A DNA stretch of 64,000 bases, taken from Paraburkholderia lycopersici (GTDB taxonomy: Bacteria > Pseudomonadota > Gammaproteobacteria > Burkholderiales > Burkholderiaceae). Where the stretch lies: contig NZ_FMYQ01000011.1 in assembly GCF_900096975.1 (NCBI RefSeq), positions 1-64,000 of the forward strand, given 5' to 3'. The position numbers and the translations under genes are program-made. Shown in pieces: positions 1 through 8,746 of this stretch. Positions within the stretch are counted from its first letter, which is position 1, and each line of letters starts with the position of its first letter. The notes under the pieces were generated by a model. The model ran no database searches and was not told the DNA's origin. It worked only from the letters and a program-made list of their open reading frames with translations.

Positions 1-2
1 CG

Positions 3-149
3 GTCCTCGAACCCGGCATGACGTTTCACTTCATGCCGGGCCTGTGGCTCGACGACTGGGGCCTCGAAATCACCGAAAGCATTCTGATAACCGAAACCGG
101 CGTCGAGACCCTCTGCAACACGCCGCGCAAACTGTTCGTGAAGGAGTAG
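3..149 (+). CDS. doeA: Ectoine hydrolase DoeA, C-terminal end (partial)
   Basis: This is the last 48 codons of a gene that enters from the left edge. The tail contains the pattern GMTFHFMPGLWLDDWG followed by ITESILITETG and ends in LCNTPRKLFVKE. This matches the C-terminal end of M24 creatinase/aminopeptidase-fold enzymes, where a Glu near this point binds metal. DoeA opens the ectoine ring to N-acetyl-diaminobutyrate. The specific name rests mainly on the gene order that follows (doeB, doeX, doeC, doeD), because a generic Xaa-Pro peptidase would have a similar tail. The stop codon lies 5 bases before the doeB start, so the two are co-transcribed. Confidence 0.75.
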   Translation, partial: VLEPGMTFHFMPGLWLDDWGLEITESILITETGVETLCNTPRKLFVKE

Positions 150-154
150 AGACG

Positions 155-1189
155 ATGCGTGCGTCACCGATTACACCGACTGTCGATTACGACGCCGATG
201 GCGTACAACACGGTTTTCTCAGGCTGCCTTATTCGCGCGACGATTCCGCGTGGGGCGCGATCATGATCCCGCTGACGGTGGTCAAGCATGGTGAAGGACC
301 GACCGTGCTGCTCACCGGGGGCAATCATGGCGACGAATACGAAGGCCCGGTCGCGCTCGCGAAGCTGGCGGGCTCGCTGCAGGCCGCCGAGGTGAATGGC
401 CGCGTGATCATCGTGCCGTATATGAACTATCCCGCGTTTCGCGCGGGCACGCGCACCTCGCCGATCGACGCAGGCAATCTGAATCGCAGCTTCCCTGGGC
501 GGCCCGACGGCGGCGTGACCGAAAAGATCGCCGATTATTTCCAGCGGCATCTGCTCGCGCGCGCCGACTATGTGCTCGACATTCACGCGGGCGGGCGCAC
601 GCTTGACTTCGTGCCGTTCGCCGCGATTCACGTGCTGCCCGACGGCGAGCAGCAGGCGCGTTGCGAGCGTGCAATGCGCGCGTTCGGCGCACCGTACTCC
701 ATGCGCATGCTCGAACTCGACAGCGTGGGCCTCTTCGACAGCGCGGTGGAAGAGGCGGGCAAGGTGTTCGTCTCCACGGAGCTGGGCGGCGGCGGCACCT
801 CGACGGCGGCGAGCGTGGCGATTGCCGATCGCGGCGTGCGCGGCTTTCTCGCCCACGCCGGCGTAATCGAACGCAAGGCGAGCGAGCAAGAGCGCCGGGC
901 CGCGCCGCGCACGACGACGCTGCTCGACATGCCCGACGGCACCTGCTACACGACGAGCGAACATCGCGGGCTGCTGGAGATGTGCCGCGATCTCGGCGAG
1001 ACCGTGGAGGCGGGCGAGTTGCTCGCGCGCGTGCACGACATCGACCGCACCGGCGCGGCGCCCGTCGAATATCGCGCGCAACGCGGCGGGCTGCTCGCGG
1101 CGCGTCATTTCCCCGGCCTCGTGCAGGCGGGCGACACCGTGGCGGTGGTTGCCGACGTGGTCGAACGCAACCTGCCCGTGACGGCATGA
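155..1189 (+). CDS. doeB: N-acetyl-L-2,4-diaminobutanoate deacetylase DoeB
   Basis: A 344-residue protein of the succinylglutamate desuccinylase/aspartoacylase (M14-like) zinc family. The motif GGNHGDEYEGP near residue 60 carries the first His and Glu zinc ligands, and LDIHAGG near residue 140 carries the third ligand. The segment NLNRSFPG is also characteristic. DoeB removes acetate from N-acetyl-diaminobutyrate, the product of the ectoine hydrolase, in the cytoplasm. The reading frame is open further upstream to position 44, but that part overlaps doeA. The ATG at 155 sits behind the AAGGAG at 141-146 and gives the family's usual length. Confidence 0.88.
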   Translation: MRASPITPTVDYDADGVQHGFLRLPYSRDDSAWGAIMIPLTVVKHGEGPTVLLTGGNHGDEYEGPVALAKLAGSLQAAEVNGRVIIVPYMNYPAFRAGTRTSPIDAGNLNRSFPGRPDGGVTEKIADYFQRHLLARADYVLDIHAGGRTLDFVPFAAIHVLPDGEQQARCERAMRAFGAPYSMRMLELDSVGLFDSAVEEAGKVFVSTELGGGGTSTAASVAIADRGVRGFLAHAGVIERKASEQERRAAPRTTTLLDMPDGTCYTTSEHRGLLEMCRDLGETVEAGELLARVHDIDRTGAAPVEYRAQRGGLLAARHFPGLVQAGDTVAVVADVVERNLPVTA

Positions 1190-1196
1190 GCGCGCC

Positions 1197-1679
1197 GTGA
1201 TCAAGCTCGACCGCTACGACCTCGCCATCCTGCGCATTCTGGAGCGCGACGGCCGCATCACGAAGTCGAAGCTCGCCGAAGAAGTCAATCTCTCGATTTC
1301 GCCGGCGTGGGAGCGTGTGCGCAAGCTCGAAGAGAGCGGCGTGATACGCGGCTACCACGCCGAGGTGGACTGGGTGGGCGCGCTGCGCGGCAGCCGCATC
1401 GTCGTGGAAGTGACGCTCTCGCGGCACACCGCGCACGACATGCGCCGCTTCGAAGCGCGCGTGAGCGCGGCCGAAGAAGTCATGCAGTGCTACGCGACGG
1501 GCGGCGGCGTCGACTACGTGCTGCACGTGCTGGCGCGCGATATCGACCATTACCAGCGCTTCATCGACGCGCTGCTGATGGAGGATCTCGGCATCGAACG
1601 CTACTTCACCTACATCGTGACGAAGGTGGTGAAGTGCGCGCCGAATCAGGCGCCCGCGTGGGCCGTGGAAAGCGCGTGA
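1197..1679 (+). CDS. doeX: Lrp/AsnC-family regulator of ectoine degradation, DoeX
   Basis: A 160-residue Lrp/AsnC regulator starting with GTG, 7 bases after the doeB stop. Residues 1-60 form the winged helix-turn-helix (LDRYDLAILRILERDGRIT, then SKLAEEVNLSISPAWERVRKLE). The rest is the RAM ligand-binding domain. In Halomonas-type doe clusters DoeX lies inside the operon and responds to catabolic intermediates. The same position here, between doeB and doeC, supports the assignment. The 127 bases that follow, before doeC, are the widest gap in the operon and could hold its operator. Confidence 0.85.
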   Translation: MIKLDRYDLAILRILERDGRITKSKLAEEVNLSISPAWERVRKLEESGVIRGYHAEVDWVGALRGSRIVVEVTLSRHTAHDMRRFEARVSAAEEVMQCYATGGGVDYVLHVLARDIDHYQRFIDALLMEDLGIERYFTYIVTKVVKCAPNQAPAWAVESA

Positions 1680-1806
1680 ATTTTTCGTGCCCGCCGGCAT
1701 GGCTTTAAGAAAAAACCGCAAGCGCGCGGGACCGAAACAAAAAATTTCTGTGCGCTGCGGGGACCAGAATGGTTTGCATATCGACAACGGATAAGGAGTA
1801 GACGAG

Positions 1807-3285
1807 ATGCTGCCCGGACACCCCATCTTGTTCAAATCGCTGTGCTACGTAGACGGCCGCTGGGTGCACAGCGACAGCGCGGCCACCGTGGCCGTGCAGA
1901 ATCCCGCGGACCAGTCCGTGATCGGCCACGTGCCCATGCTCGATCGCGCGCAGATCACCGGTGCGGTCGACGCCGCGCAGCGTGCGTTCGAATCGTGGCG
2001 CTGGGTCGCGCAAACGCAGCGCAGCGCGGCGCTGCTGCGCTGGCACGAGCGCATCGTGCGTCATCAGGAAGATCTCGCCGCGCTGCTGTCGCTCGAACAG
2101 GGCAAGCCGCTCGCCGAGTCGCGCGGCGAAATCCGCTATGCGGCGAGCTTCGTCGAATGGTATGCGCATGAGGCGAAGCGTCTTGCGGGCCGCACGATTC
2201 CCACGCATATCGACGGCGCGCATCTGGGCACCGTGATGGAGCCGGTCGGGGTGGCGGCGCTCATTACGCCGTGGAATTTCCCCGTGGCGATGATTACCCG
2301 TAAGGCCGCCGCGGCGCTCGCGGCGGGCTGCACCGTGGTCGTGAAGCCCGCGCACGAAACACCGTATTCGGCGCTCGCGCTCGCGCAACTCGCGGAGGAA
2401 GCAGGCTTTCCCGCAGGCGTCTACAACGTGGTGCTGGGCGAGCCGCAGATGGCGATGGAAACGCTCGTGAGCGACACGCGCGTGCGCGCCGTGAGCTTTA
2501 CCGGATCGACGCGCGTGGGCGCGCTCGTCACCCAGGCGGCCGCGCGCGCGGGCATCAAGAAGGTCGCGCTGGAACTGGGCGGCAACGCGCCGTTCATCGT
2601 GACGGAGGACGCCGATATCGAGCAGTCCGTAAAGATTGCCGTGGGCGCGAAGTTCCAGACTTCAGGGCAGGACTGCTGCGCGGCGAATCGCATTTTCGTG
2701 GCGCGGCCGCTTTACGAAGCATTCGTCGAGCGCTACGCGGCAGCCGTGCGCGCGCTCAAGACCGGCCCCGCGTTCGAGCCGGGCGTGGACGTGGGCCCGC
2801 TCATGCATCAGGCCGCCTTTGACGGCACGGTGGCGCGCGTGGCCGACGCCCGCGAAAAGGGCGCGCGCATCGTGGCGGGCGGCGAGCCGCACGCGCTGGG
2901 CGGCTGGTACTACGCGCCCACCGTCATAGCGGATGCCGCGCCCGGCATGCGCGTGTACGACGAGGAGAACTTCGCGCCGATATCGGCCGTCTGCGCGTTC
3001 GACACGCTCGACGAAGTCGTCGCGAAGGCGAACGACACCGAGTACGGCCTCGCGGCCTATGTGTGCGCCACGCGCATGGACACGATCTTCCAGCTCGTGC
3101 GCCGGCTCGAGTTCGCGATGGTGTCGGTCAACGGCGTGAAGTTCACGGGCGCACCGATTCCGTTCGGCGGCATGAAGGCCTCGGGCCTTGGCCGCGAGGG
3201 CGGCGCGGAAGGTTTCGAGCCCTTCGTGGAAACCAAATATTTTTGTCTTGGCAATCTCGGCCTGCCGCTCGCGGCCATGGCCTGA
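1807..3285 (+). CDS. doeC: Aspartate-semialdehyde dehydrogenase DoeC (ALDH superfamily)
   Basis: A 492-residue NAD(P)-dependent aldehyde dehydrogenase. The cofactor-binding motif TPWNFPVAMITRKAAAAL begins at residue 154. FTGSTRVG lies at 231-238, the general base is Glu256 in LELGGN, and the catalytic cysteine is Cys290 in SGQDCCAANR. The family resembles succinate-semialdehyde dehydrogenases. In this operon the expected substrate is L-aspartate semialdehyde, produced by DoeD and oxidised to aspartate. The start has an AAGGAG 8 bases upstream (1793-1798). Confidence 0.85.
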   Translation: MLPGHPILFKSLCYVDGRWVHSDSAATVAVQNPADQSVIGHVPMLDRAQITGAVDAAQRAFESWRWVAQTQRSAALLRWHERIVRHQEDLAALLSLEQGKPLAESRGEIRYAASFVEWYAHEAKRLAGRTIPTHIDGAHLGTVMEPVGVAALITPWNFPVAMITRKAAAALAAGCTVVVKPAHETPYSALALAQLAEEAGFPAGVYNVVLGEPQMAMETLVSDTRVRAVSFTGSTRVGALVTQAAARAGIKKVALELGGNAPFIVTEDADIEQSVKIAVGAKFQTSGQDCCAANRIFVARPLYEAFVERYAAAVRALKTGPAFEPGVDVGPLMHQAAFDGTVARVADAREKGARIVAGGEPHALGGWYYAPTVIADAAPGMRVYDEENFAPISAVCAFDTLDEVVAKANDTEYGLAAYVCATRMDTIFQLVRRLEFAMVSVNGVKFTGAPIPFGGMKASGLGREGGAEGFEPFVETKYFCLGNLGLPLAAMA

Positions 3286-3305
3286 ACCCGAATCAGGAGG
3301 ACATC

Positions 3306-4700
3306 ATGACCCAATCATTCGACGCGCTCTTCGCGCAGGACCGTGCCCACTTCATGCATCCGTCCACGCATGCCTACGATCACGAGAGCGGCGCACTGCC
3401 GGGCAAGATCGTGCGGGGCGGCAAGGGCATCCGCATCGAGGACCATCAGGGCAAGCAGTATATCGACGCGTTTGCGGGGCTTTACTGCGTGAACATCGGC
3501 TATGGCCGCACCGAGGTCGCCGACGCCATGTACGAGCAGGCGAAGCAGCTCGCGTACTACCACACGTATGTGGGCCACTCCTCGGATGCGATCATCGAGC
3601 TGTCCTCGCGCATCATCGACTGGGCGCCGGCCGGCATGAAGAAGGTCTACTACGGCATGTCCGGGTCGGACGCCAACGAAACGCAGGTCAAGATCGTCTG
3701 GTACTACAACAACGTGCTGGGCCGCCCGAACAAGAAGAAGATCATCTCGCGCGAGCGCGGCTACCACGGCTCGGGCATCGTGACGGGCAGCCTCACGGGT
3801 CTGCCGAGTTTTCATCAGCACTTCGACCTGCCGATCGACCGCGTGAAGCATACGGTCTGCCCGCACTGGTATCGCAAGGCGCCCGCCGGCATGAACGAAG
3901 CACAGTTCGTCGCCTGCTGCGTGGAAGAACTCGAGAAGCTGATCGCGCGCGAAGGCGCGGACACGATCGCGGCCTTCATCGCCGAGCCGGTGATGGGCAC
4001 GGGCGGCATCATCGAACCGCCGGCGGGCTACTGGCCGGCCATCCAGGCGGTGCTGCGCAAGCACGACATCCTGCTGATCTCCGACGAGGTGGTATGCGGT
4101 TTCGGACGGCTGGGCTCGAAGATGGGCGCGCAGCACTTCGGCATCGAGCCGGATCTCATCACGGTCGCGAAGGGCCTCACGAGCGCTTATGCGCCGCTTT
4201 CGGGCGTGATCGTCGGCGAGAAGGTCTGGGACGTGATTGCACGCGGGTCGCGGGAGCACGGGCCGATGGGCCATGGCTGGACCTATTCGGGGCACCCGGT
4301 GTGCGCGGCGGCGGCGCTCGCCAACCTCGCGATCATCGAGCGCGAAAAGCTCGTCGAGAACGCGGCGCAGGTCGGCTCGTACTTCGGCGCGCAGTTGCGC
4401 GAGGCGTTCGGCGCACATCCGCTCGTGGGCGAGGTGCGCAGCGTGGGCATGCTGGCGGCGCTCGAATTCATGGCCGACAAGGACGCGCGCCAGCCGTTCG
4501 ATCCGGCGCTGAAAATCGGCCCGCAGGTTTCGGCGGCGGCGCTGCAGCGCGGCGTGATCGCGCGCGCCATGCCGCACGGGGACATTCTCGGTTTCGCGCC
4601 GCCGCTCGTCATGACGCGCGCCGAAGCCGACGAGATCGTCGCGATCGTGAAGGAAGCCGTGGACGAAGTGGCCGAGCGCAATCTCGCTGGGGCCGCATGA
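3306..4700 (+). CDS. doeD: Diaminobutyrate aminotransferase DoeD (class III)
   Basis: A 464-residue class III PLP-dependent aminotransferase. It has the YGMSGSDANETQVK segment that binds the cofactor phosphate (near residue 116), Asp260 in LLISDEVVCGFGR for the pyridine nitrogen, and the Schiff-base Lys289 in TVAKGLTSAY. In ectoine catabolism it moves an amino group from L-2,4-diaminobutyrate, yielding aspartate semialdehyde for DoeC. The ATG at 3306 follows a strong AGGAGG (3296-3301) and lies 20 bases after the doeC stop. The frame is open upstream to 3063 within doeC, but without a supporting ribosome site. It is the last gene of the operon, with a terminator 33 bases on. Confidence 0.87.
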   Translation: MTQSFDALFAQDRAHFMHPSTHAYDHESGALPGKIVRGGKGIRIEDHQGKQYIDAFAGLYCVNIGYGRTEVADAMYEQAKQLAYYHTYVGHSSDAIIELSSRIIDWAPAGMKKVYYGMSGSDANETQVKIVWYYNNVLGRPNKKKIISRERGYHGSGIVTGSLTGLPSFHQHFDLPIDRVKHTVCPHWYRKAPAGMNEAQFVACCVEELEKLIAREGADTIAAFIAEPVMGTGGIIEPPAGYWPAIQAVLRKHDILLISDEVVCGFGRLGSKMGAQHFGIEPDLITVAKGLTSAYAPLSGVIVGEKVWDVIARGSREHGPMGHGWTYSGHPVCAAAALANLAIIEREKLVENAAQVGSYFGAQLREAFGAHPLVGEVRSVGMLAALEFMADKDARQPFDPALKIGPQVSAAALQRGVIARAMPHGDILGFAPPLVMTRAEADEIVAIVKEAVDEVAERNLAGAA

Positions 4701-4733
4701 CGCACGCAAACGATTGACGGATCAACACCGCGA

Positions 4734-4763
4734 GCCGCCGTATGCAAGTACGGCGGCTTTTTT
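4734..4763 (+). terminator. Intrinsic terminator of the doe operon
   Basis: A 9-bp perfect stem, GCCGCCGTA (4734-4742) and TACGGCGGC (4749-4757), with a 6-base loop. It is followed at once by six T residues (4758-4763). It lies 33 bases after the doeD stop. Confidence 0.9.
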
Positions 4764-4955
4764 GCGTTTTTACGCCGGCGTCGCAAGTGTTGTTTTTAGG
4801 CCGCTTGATCTGCCGCTATATGCCACAGAACCGCCACCTGACAAGGCTCAAAGGCCGCCCGTTCTGGTGCGCGTCATTTTGCCGCCACATTGACGCACAC
4901 GCATGGTGTGACAATGCGTCGAAATCTTAAAAAATGTTAAAGAAGGAGTCGTCCG

Positions 4956-5711
4956 ATGCTGTCACCCGTCGCAGGATCCGCTATCGTCGTGCGCCAAAGC
5001 AGTCGTGCTCCTCTCGCGGGAGCGCAGCCCAGCGCGCGTTGCTCGGGGTGCGCCATGCGCCATCTTTGCATGCCGCAAGGTCTGCCGGTCGAAGATCTGC
5101 CGAGGCTCGAGGCGTTGATCTGCGGGGCGCGCAAAGTGCGCCGGGGGGAAGCGCTCTACCGCTCGGGCGACCGCTTCGACAGCCTGTTCGCCGTGCGCTC
5201 GGGCTCGCTCAAGACGCTTATCGTCAACCGTGACGGCCGCGAGCAGATCACGGGGCTGCGCCTTGCGGGCGACGCGCTGGGACTCGACGGCATCGCCAAC
5301 GACGTGCACGCGTTCAGCGCGGTCGCGCTCGAAGACAGCTCGATTTGCACGTTGCCCTACGCCGCGCTCAAGGGCCTGTGCCGCGAGAGCAGCACGATGC
5401 AGGACCGCCTGCACCGGCTCATGGGTGACCAGTTCAATCAGGAAGCCTCGCAGATGATGGTGCTCGGCTCGCTCACGGCCGAGGAGCGCGTGGCGGCCTT
5501 CCTGCTCGACGTGTCGTCGCGCAACTGGCAGCGCGGCTATTCGCAGGCCGAGTTCCGCCTGCGCATGTCGCGCGAGGACATGGGCAGCTACCTCGGCATC
5601 ACGCTCGAAACCGTGAGCCGGATTCTGTCGCGCTTCCAGAAGCGCGGCCTCATCGACGCGCAGGGCAAGCTGATTCGCATCGTCGATATCGAAGGATTGC
5701 AAACGGTTTGA
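4956..5711 (+). CDS. fnr: FNR-type oxygen-sensing transcription regulator
   Basis: A 251-residue Crp/Fnr regulator. The cysteines at 29, 32, 38 and 131 have exactly the spacing of the [4Fe-4S] ligands of E. coli FNR (20, 23, 29, 122), each shifted by nine residues. A cyclic-nucleotide-binding-like beta roll fills about residues 45-155. The C-terminal helix-turn-helix (about 200-235) contains ETVSR, the recognition-helix signature that reads TTGAT half-sites. The protein should therefore be an anaerobic activator or repressor that loses its cluster in oxygen. The start follows AAGGAG (4943-4948). Other FNR paralogues may exist in such genomes, so the name describes the type. Confidence 0.85.
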   Translation: MLSPVAGSAIVVRQSSRAPLAGAQPSARCSGCAMRHLCMPQGLPVEDLPRLEALICGARKVRRGEALYRSGDRFDSLFAVRSGSLKTLIVNRDGREQITGLRLAGDALGLDGIANDVHAFSAVALEDSSICTLPYAALKGLCRESSTMQDRLHRLMGDQFNQEASQMMVLGSLTAEERVAAFLLDVSSRNWQRGYSQAEFRLRMSREDMGSYLGITLETVSRILSRFQKRGLIDAQGKLIRIVDIEGLQTV

Positions 5712-6138
5712 GCGGGCGCCCGGTTCGTTTTTCGCCGATGCCGCGAAAAGCGAACCGACGGACCCGGCAAGCGCGGTGAACGTCGCCGCCGCAATATGCC
5801 CGCCGGACACCCGATATCGCGCATCCAGTCCTTCCAGCAAGTTCCGGTCTTCCGCCGGTCAGTCTTTCCTCCTCCGTCTGCGGCGATGTTTGCCGCCAGC
5901 GCGTCGAATCATTCCAGTCCGAAACCGAACCAGTCTGCGCAAAGGGACTCGCGCGGAATATCCGCCGCGCGCGGTTTCTCGACCGCGTGCGCTTTCGTCC
6001 CGCTGCCGGCTTCCGGCTCGCGAGCCCATTGGCGACGTTTTTCGCGGTGTAAACTACAGCCGCTATCGGGCTCCTGCGGCGCGCTGCCCGGTTCGATCCC
6101 GCTCACATACGGATTCCGCAAGTACGAAAGGGGGCGTC
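5712..6138. other. Intergenic region, no gene recognised
   Basis: These 427 bases lie between the FNR-type gene and the Gfo/Idh/MocA gene. Open frames run through in both directions, but none has a convincing protein-like composition. A weak promoter-like pair, TTGGCG (6029-6034) and TAAACT (6050-6055), is separated by only 15 bases and may be chance. No strong terminator was seen after the FNR-type gene. Confidence 0.5.
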
Positions 6139-7152
6139 ATGGCAAAGGACGAAATCGTCTGGGGCATCCTGGGCACGTCGAAGATCAACGACAAGGTCGT
6201 CGTGCCCATGCACCGCGCGCCGAAGTGCCGGGTAAAGGGCATTGCGTCGCGATCGCCTGAAAAGGCACGGGAAGCCGCGGCGAAATACGGGCTGGCCCAT
6301 GCGTACGACAGCTATGAGGCGCTGCTGGCCGACCCGGAAATCGATGCGGTGTACATACCGTTACCCAATCACATTCACATGGAATGGACGATCCGGTCCG
6401 TCGAGGCCGGCAAGCATGTGCTGTGCGAAAAGCCGATCGGGCTGGATGCACAACAGGCCGAACGACTGGTTGCCGCGCGCGACAGCAGCGGCCGATATAT
6501 TCAGGAGGCCTTCATGGTTCGAACGCACCCTCAGTGGCTAAAGGTGCGAACCTTGATCGAAGAGGGCGCCATCGGCGAATTGCGGGCGGTGACGGGCGGC
6601 TTCACCTACTACAACGCCGACGCGCGCGATATCCGCAACCAGAGCGAGCTGGGTGGCGGCGGTCTGCTCGACATCGGCTGTTATCCGATCACGATGTCGC
6701 GCTTCGTTACCGGGCGCGAGCCCAGGCGGGCAGTCGCCCTGATGGCGCGCGATCCATCGTTCGAGGTGGACCGGCTCGGTTCCGTGATACTGGATTTCGA
6801 GGGCATACAGGCGAGCTTTTTTTATTCGACCCAGATTCATGCCTATCAGCGGATGCAATTTCACGGCACGAAAGGAAGGGTGGAAGTCGAGATCCCGTTT
6901 AATGCACCGAACGACCGGCCGACGCGGCTCCTCGTGAGCGGGCAGCCGGGCGGGCGTGGCGATGCCGAACATTGGGTCGAGGTTCCAGCGTGCGATCAAT
7001 ATGGCGTGGCGGCGGCCGTGTTTGCGCAAGCCATACTGAACGGAACAGGCCAGGCCATTCCGCTTGAAGACGCGCGCGCGAACATGCGCGTGATCGACGC
7101 CGTTTTCCGTTCGGCGGATTCAGGCGCGTGGGAGAACATCGAGCAAGGATGA
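6139..7152 (+). CDS. Gfo/Idh/MocA-family NAD(P)-dependent oxidoreductase
   Basis: A 337-residue oxidoreductase. Residues 5-30 form the start of a Rossmann fold (VWGILGTSKINDKVVVPM). The family's hallmark EKP motif (LCEKPIGL) lies near residue 98, with the substrate domain following (GGGGLLDIGCYPITMSRF). Relatives oxidise sugars, inositols or glucose-fructose derivatives. The substrate cannot be told from sequence, and the neighbours give no pathway. The chosen ATG is preceded by AAAGGGGG. The frame is open upstream for about 120 codons, but that stretch is low-complexity and not family-like. Confidence 0.82.
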   Translation: MAKDEIVWGILGTSKINDKVVVPMHRAPKCRVKGIASRSPEKAREAAAKYGLAHAYDSYEALLADPEIDAVYIPLPNHIHMEWTIRSVEAGKHVLCEKPIGLDAQQAERLVAARDSSGRYIQEAFMVRTHPQWLKVRTLIEEGAIGELRAVTGGFTYYNADARDIRNQSELGGGGLLDIGCYPITMSRFVTGREPRRAVALMARDPSFEVDRLGSVILDFEGIQASFFYSTQIHAYQRMQFHGTKGRVEVEIPFNAPNDRPTRLLVSGQPGGRGDAEHWVEVPACDQYGVAAAVFAQAILNGTGQAIPLEDARANMRVIDAVFRSADSGAWENIEQG

Positions 7153-7267
7153 AGGGCCGCGTTCACCGTGGCGCTCAGCCGGAAAGGCGGCGGGTGGAAG
7201 ATCGTTCACCGGCATGCTGCCTCCCCGACCGATGCCGCTACGGCGGCATCATTTTCAAACGTTGACG

Positions 7268-7303
7268 GCGGCAAAAGAAAATGCCCGACGCAAGGTCGGG
7301 CAT
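7268..7303 (-). terminator. Intrinsic terminator of the MHS transporter gene
   Basis: A 9-bp perfect stem (ATGCCCGAC at 7281-7289, GTCGGGCAT at 7295-7303) with loop GCAAG. Read on the minus strand it is followed by TTTTCTTTTG. It lies 40 bases beyond the stop of the minus-strand transporter. Confidence 0.85.
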
Positions 7304-7342
7304 CGCATTGAAGCGTGGCGCCCCTGCCGGGCCGCCGGGCGA

Positions 7343-8746
7343 TTAATGATGCGGTTTCCCCGGCACCTGGTGTCCGCGCAACGAACAACCCTTCGTCTCG
7401 ATCACGAAGAAGAGCGCAATGGCGCCGACCGCGCACGCGGCCATCATGTAGTAGGCCGGAACGAGCGGGCTGCCGGTCTTGTCGACGAGCCAGTCGCTCA
7501 CGATCGGCGCGGTGCCGCCGAACAGCGAAGTCGAGACGTTGTACGCGATCGCCATCCCTGCATAGCGCACGTGCGTGGGGAACATGGCCGGAAACATCGC
7601 CGAGATGGTCGCGAGTTGCGGCGCATAAAGCAGCCCGAGCACGGCAAAGCCGATCAGCGCGCCCGCCACGCCGTGGCGCATGAGCAGGAACATCGGCACC
7701 GCCGCGACGAACAGCCCGACGAGCGAGAACCACCAGAGCGCCTTGCGGCCCACGCGGTCGGAGAGGTGTCCCGCGAACGGCAGCAGGGCCATCATCGAGA
7801 GCATGCCGATGAGTGGAATCAGCAGCGACATGTTCTCGCTCACGCCGAGTTCCTTGTGCATGTAGGTCGGCATGTAGGCCAGCAGCACGTAGTTCACGAC
7901 ATTGAGCGCGACCACGAGCGCGCCGAGCAGCACGAGCGGCAAGCGATGCTCGCGCAGCAGCGCGCCGAGCGAAACGGCGGAGCGCTCGTGCTCCGCCATT
8001 TTCTTTTCGAGTTCGCGGAACACGGGCGTGTCTTCGATACGCGAGCGCAGATAGCAGCCCACGAGGCCGAGCGGCGCCGCGACGAGAAATGGCAGACGCC
8101 AGCCCCACGCATGCATCGCGTCGTCGCCGAGCGCGAGCGACGCCGCGAGCATGAGCAAGGCGCCGAGCGAAAAGCCGGCCAGTGTCGCGAATTCGAGGAA
8201 ACTGCCGCAGAAGCCGCGCCGCTCATCGGGCGCGTATTCGGCCATGAAGGTGGCCGCGCCGCCATATTCGCCGCCGGTCGAAAAGCCCTGGATCATGCGT
8301 AACGCAATGAGCGCGGCGGGCGCGAGCCAGCCCGCCCTGGCGTAGGTCGGCAGAAGGCCCACGAGCAGCGTCGCGCCCGACATCAGCAGCACGGTGAGCG
8401 CGAGTACTTTCTTGCGGCCAAGGCGGTCGCCGAGCGGACCCCAGAACAGGCCGCCGAGCGGGCGAATCAGGAAGGATATGGCGAAGGTGCCGAGCGCGAA
8501 GAGCGTGGCGCTCGCCGTGCTGCCCGGGAACAGCGCCGCGGAGATATAGGCTAGCCCATAGGCATAGATGCCGTAGTCGAACCACTCGGTCGCGTTGCCG
8601 AGCGCCGCGGCTGCAATGGCGCGGCGCGGCAGCGTTTGCGCGCTTCCGGCCGCGGCCGCGGCGGGCTGGTCGTGCTCGGGAGATGGCGTGCCGTCCCACA
8701 GGGATCGGCCCGCTGTGTGGGTAGGCCATGATTCGGCGTATCGCAT
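7343..8746 (-). CDS. MFS transporter, metabolite:H+ symporter (ProP/ShiA-like)
   Basis: A 467-residue inner-membrane protein with about 12 hydrophobic segments after a 40-residue polar, Ala-rich N-terminus. The opening NATEWFDYGIYAYG, the first-loop motif GDRLGRKKVL and RMIQGFSTGGEYGGAATF are characteristic of the metabolite:H+ symporter family (ProP, ShiA, KgtP, citrate and alpha-ketoglutarate carriers). It probably imports an organic acid or an osmolyte. The ectoine operon nearby makes a compatible-solute role conceivable, but only by proximity. An AGGA precedes the start on the minus strand. It has its own terminator. Confidence 0.85.
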   Translation of the reverse strand: MRYAESWPTHTAGRSLWDGTPSPEHDQPAAAAAGSAQTLPRRAIAAAALGNATEWFDYGIYAYGLAYISAALFPGSTASATLFALGTFAISFLIRPLGGLFWGPLGDRLGRKKVLALTVLLMSGATLLVGLLPTYARAGWLAPAALIALRMIQGFSTGGEYGGAATFMAEYAPDERRGFCGSFLEFATLAGFSLGALLMLAASLALGDDAMHAWGWRLPFLVAAPLGLVGCYLRSRIEDTPVFRELEKKMAEHERSAVSLGALLREHRLPLVLLGALVVALNVVNYVLLAYMPTYMHKELGVSENMSLLIPLIGMLSMMALLPFAGHLSDRVGRKALWWFSLVGLFVAAVPMFLLMRHGVAGALIGFAVLGLLYAPQLATISAMFPAMFPTHVRYAGMAIAYNVSTSLFGGTAPIVSDWLVDKTGSPLVPAYYMMAACAVGAIALFFVIETKGCSLRGHQVPGKPHH

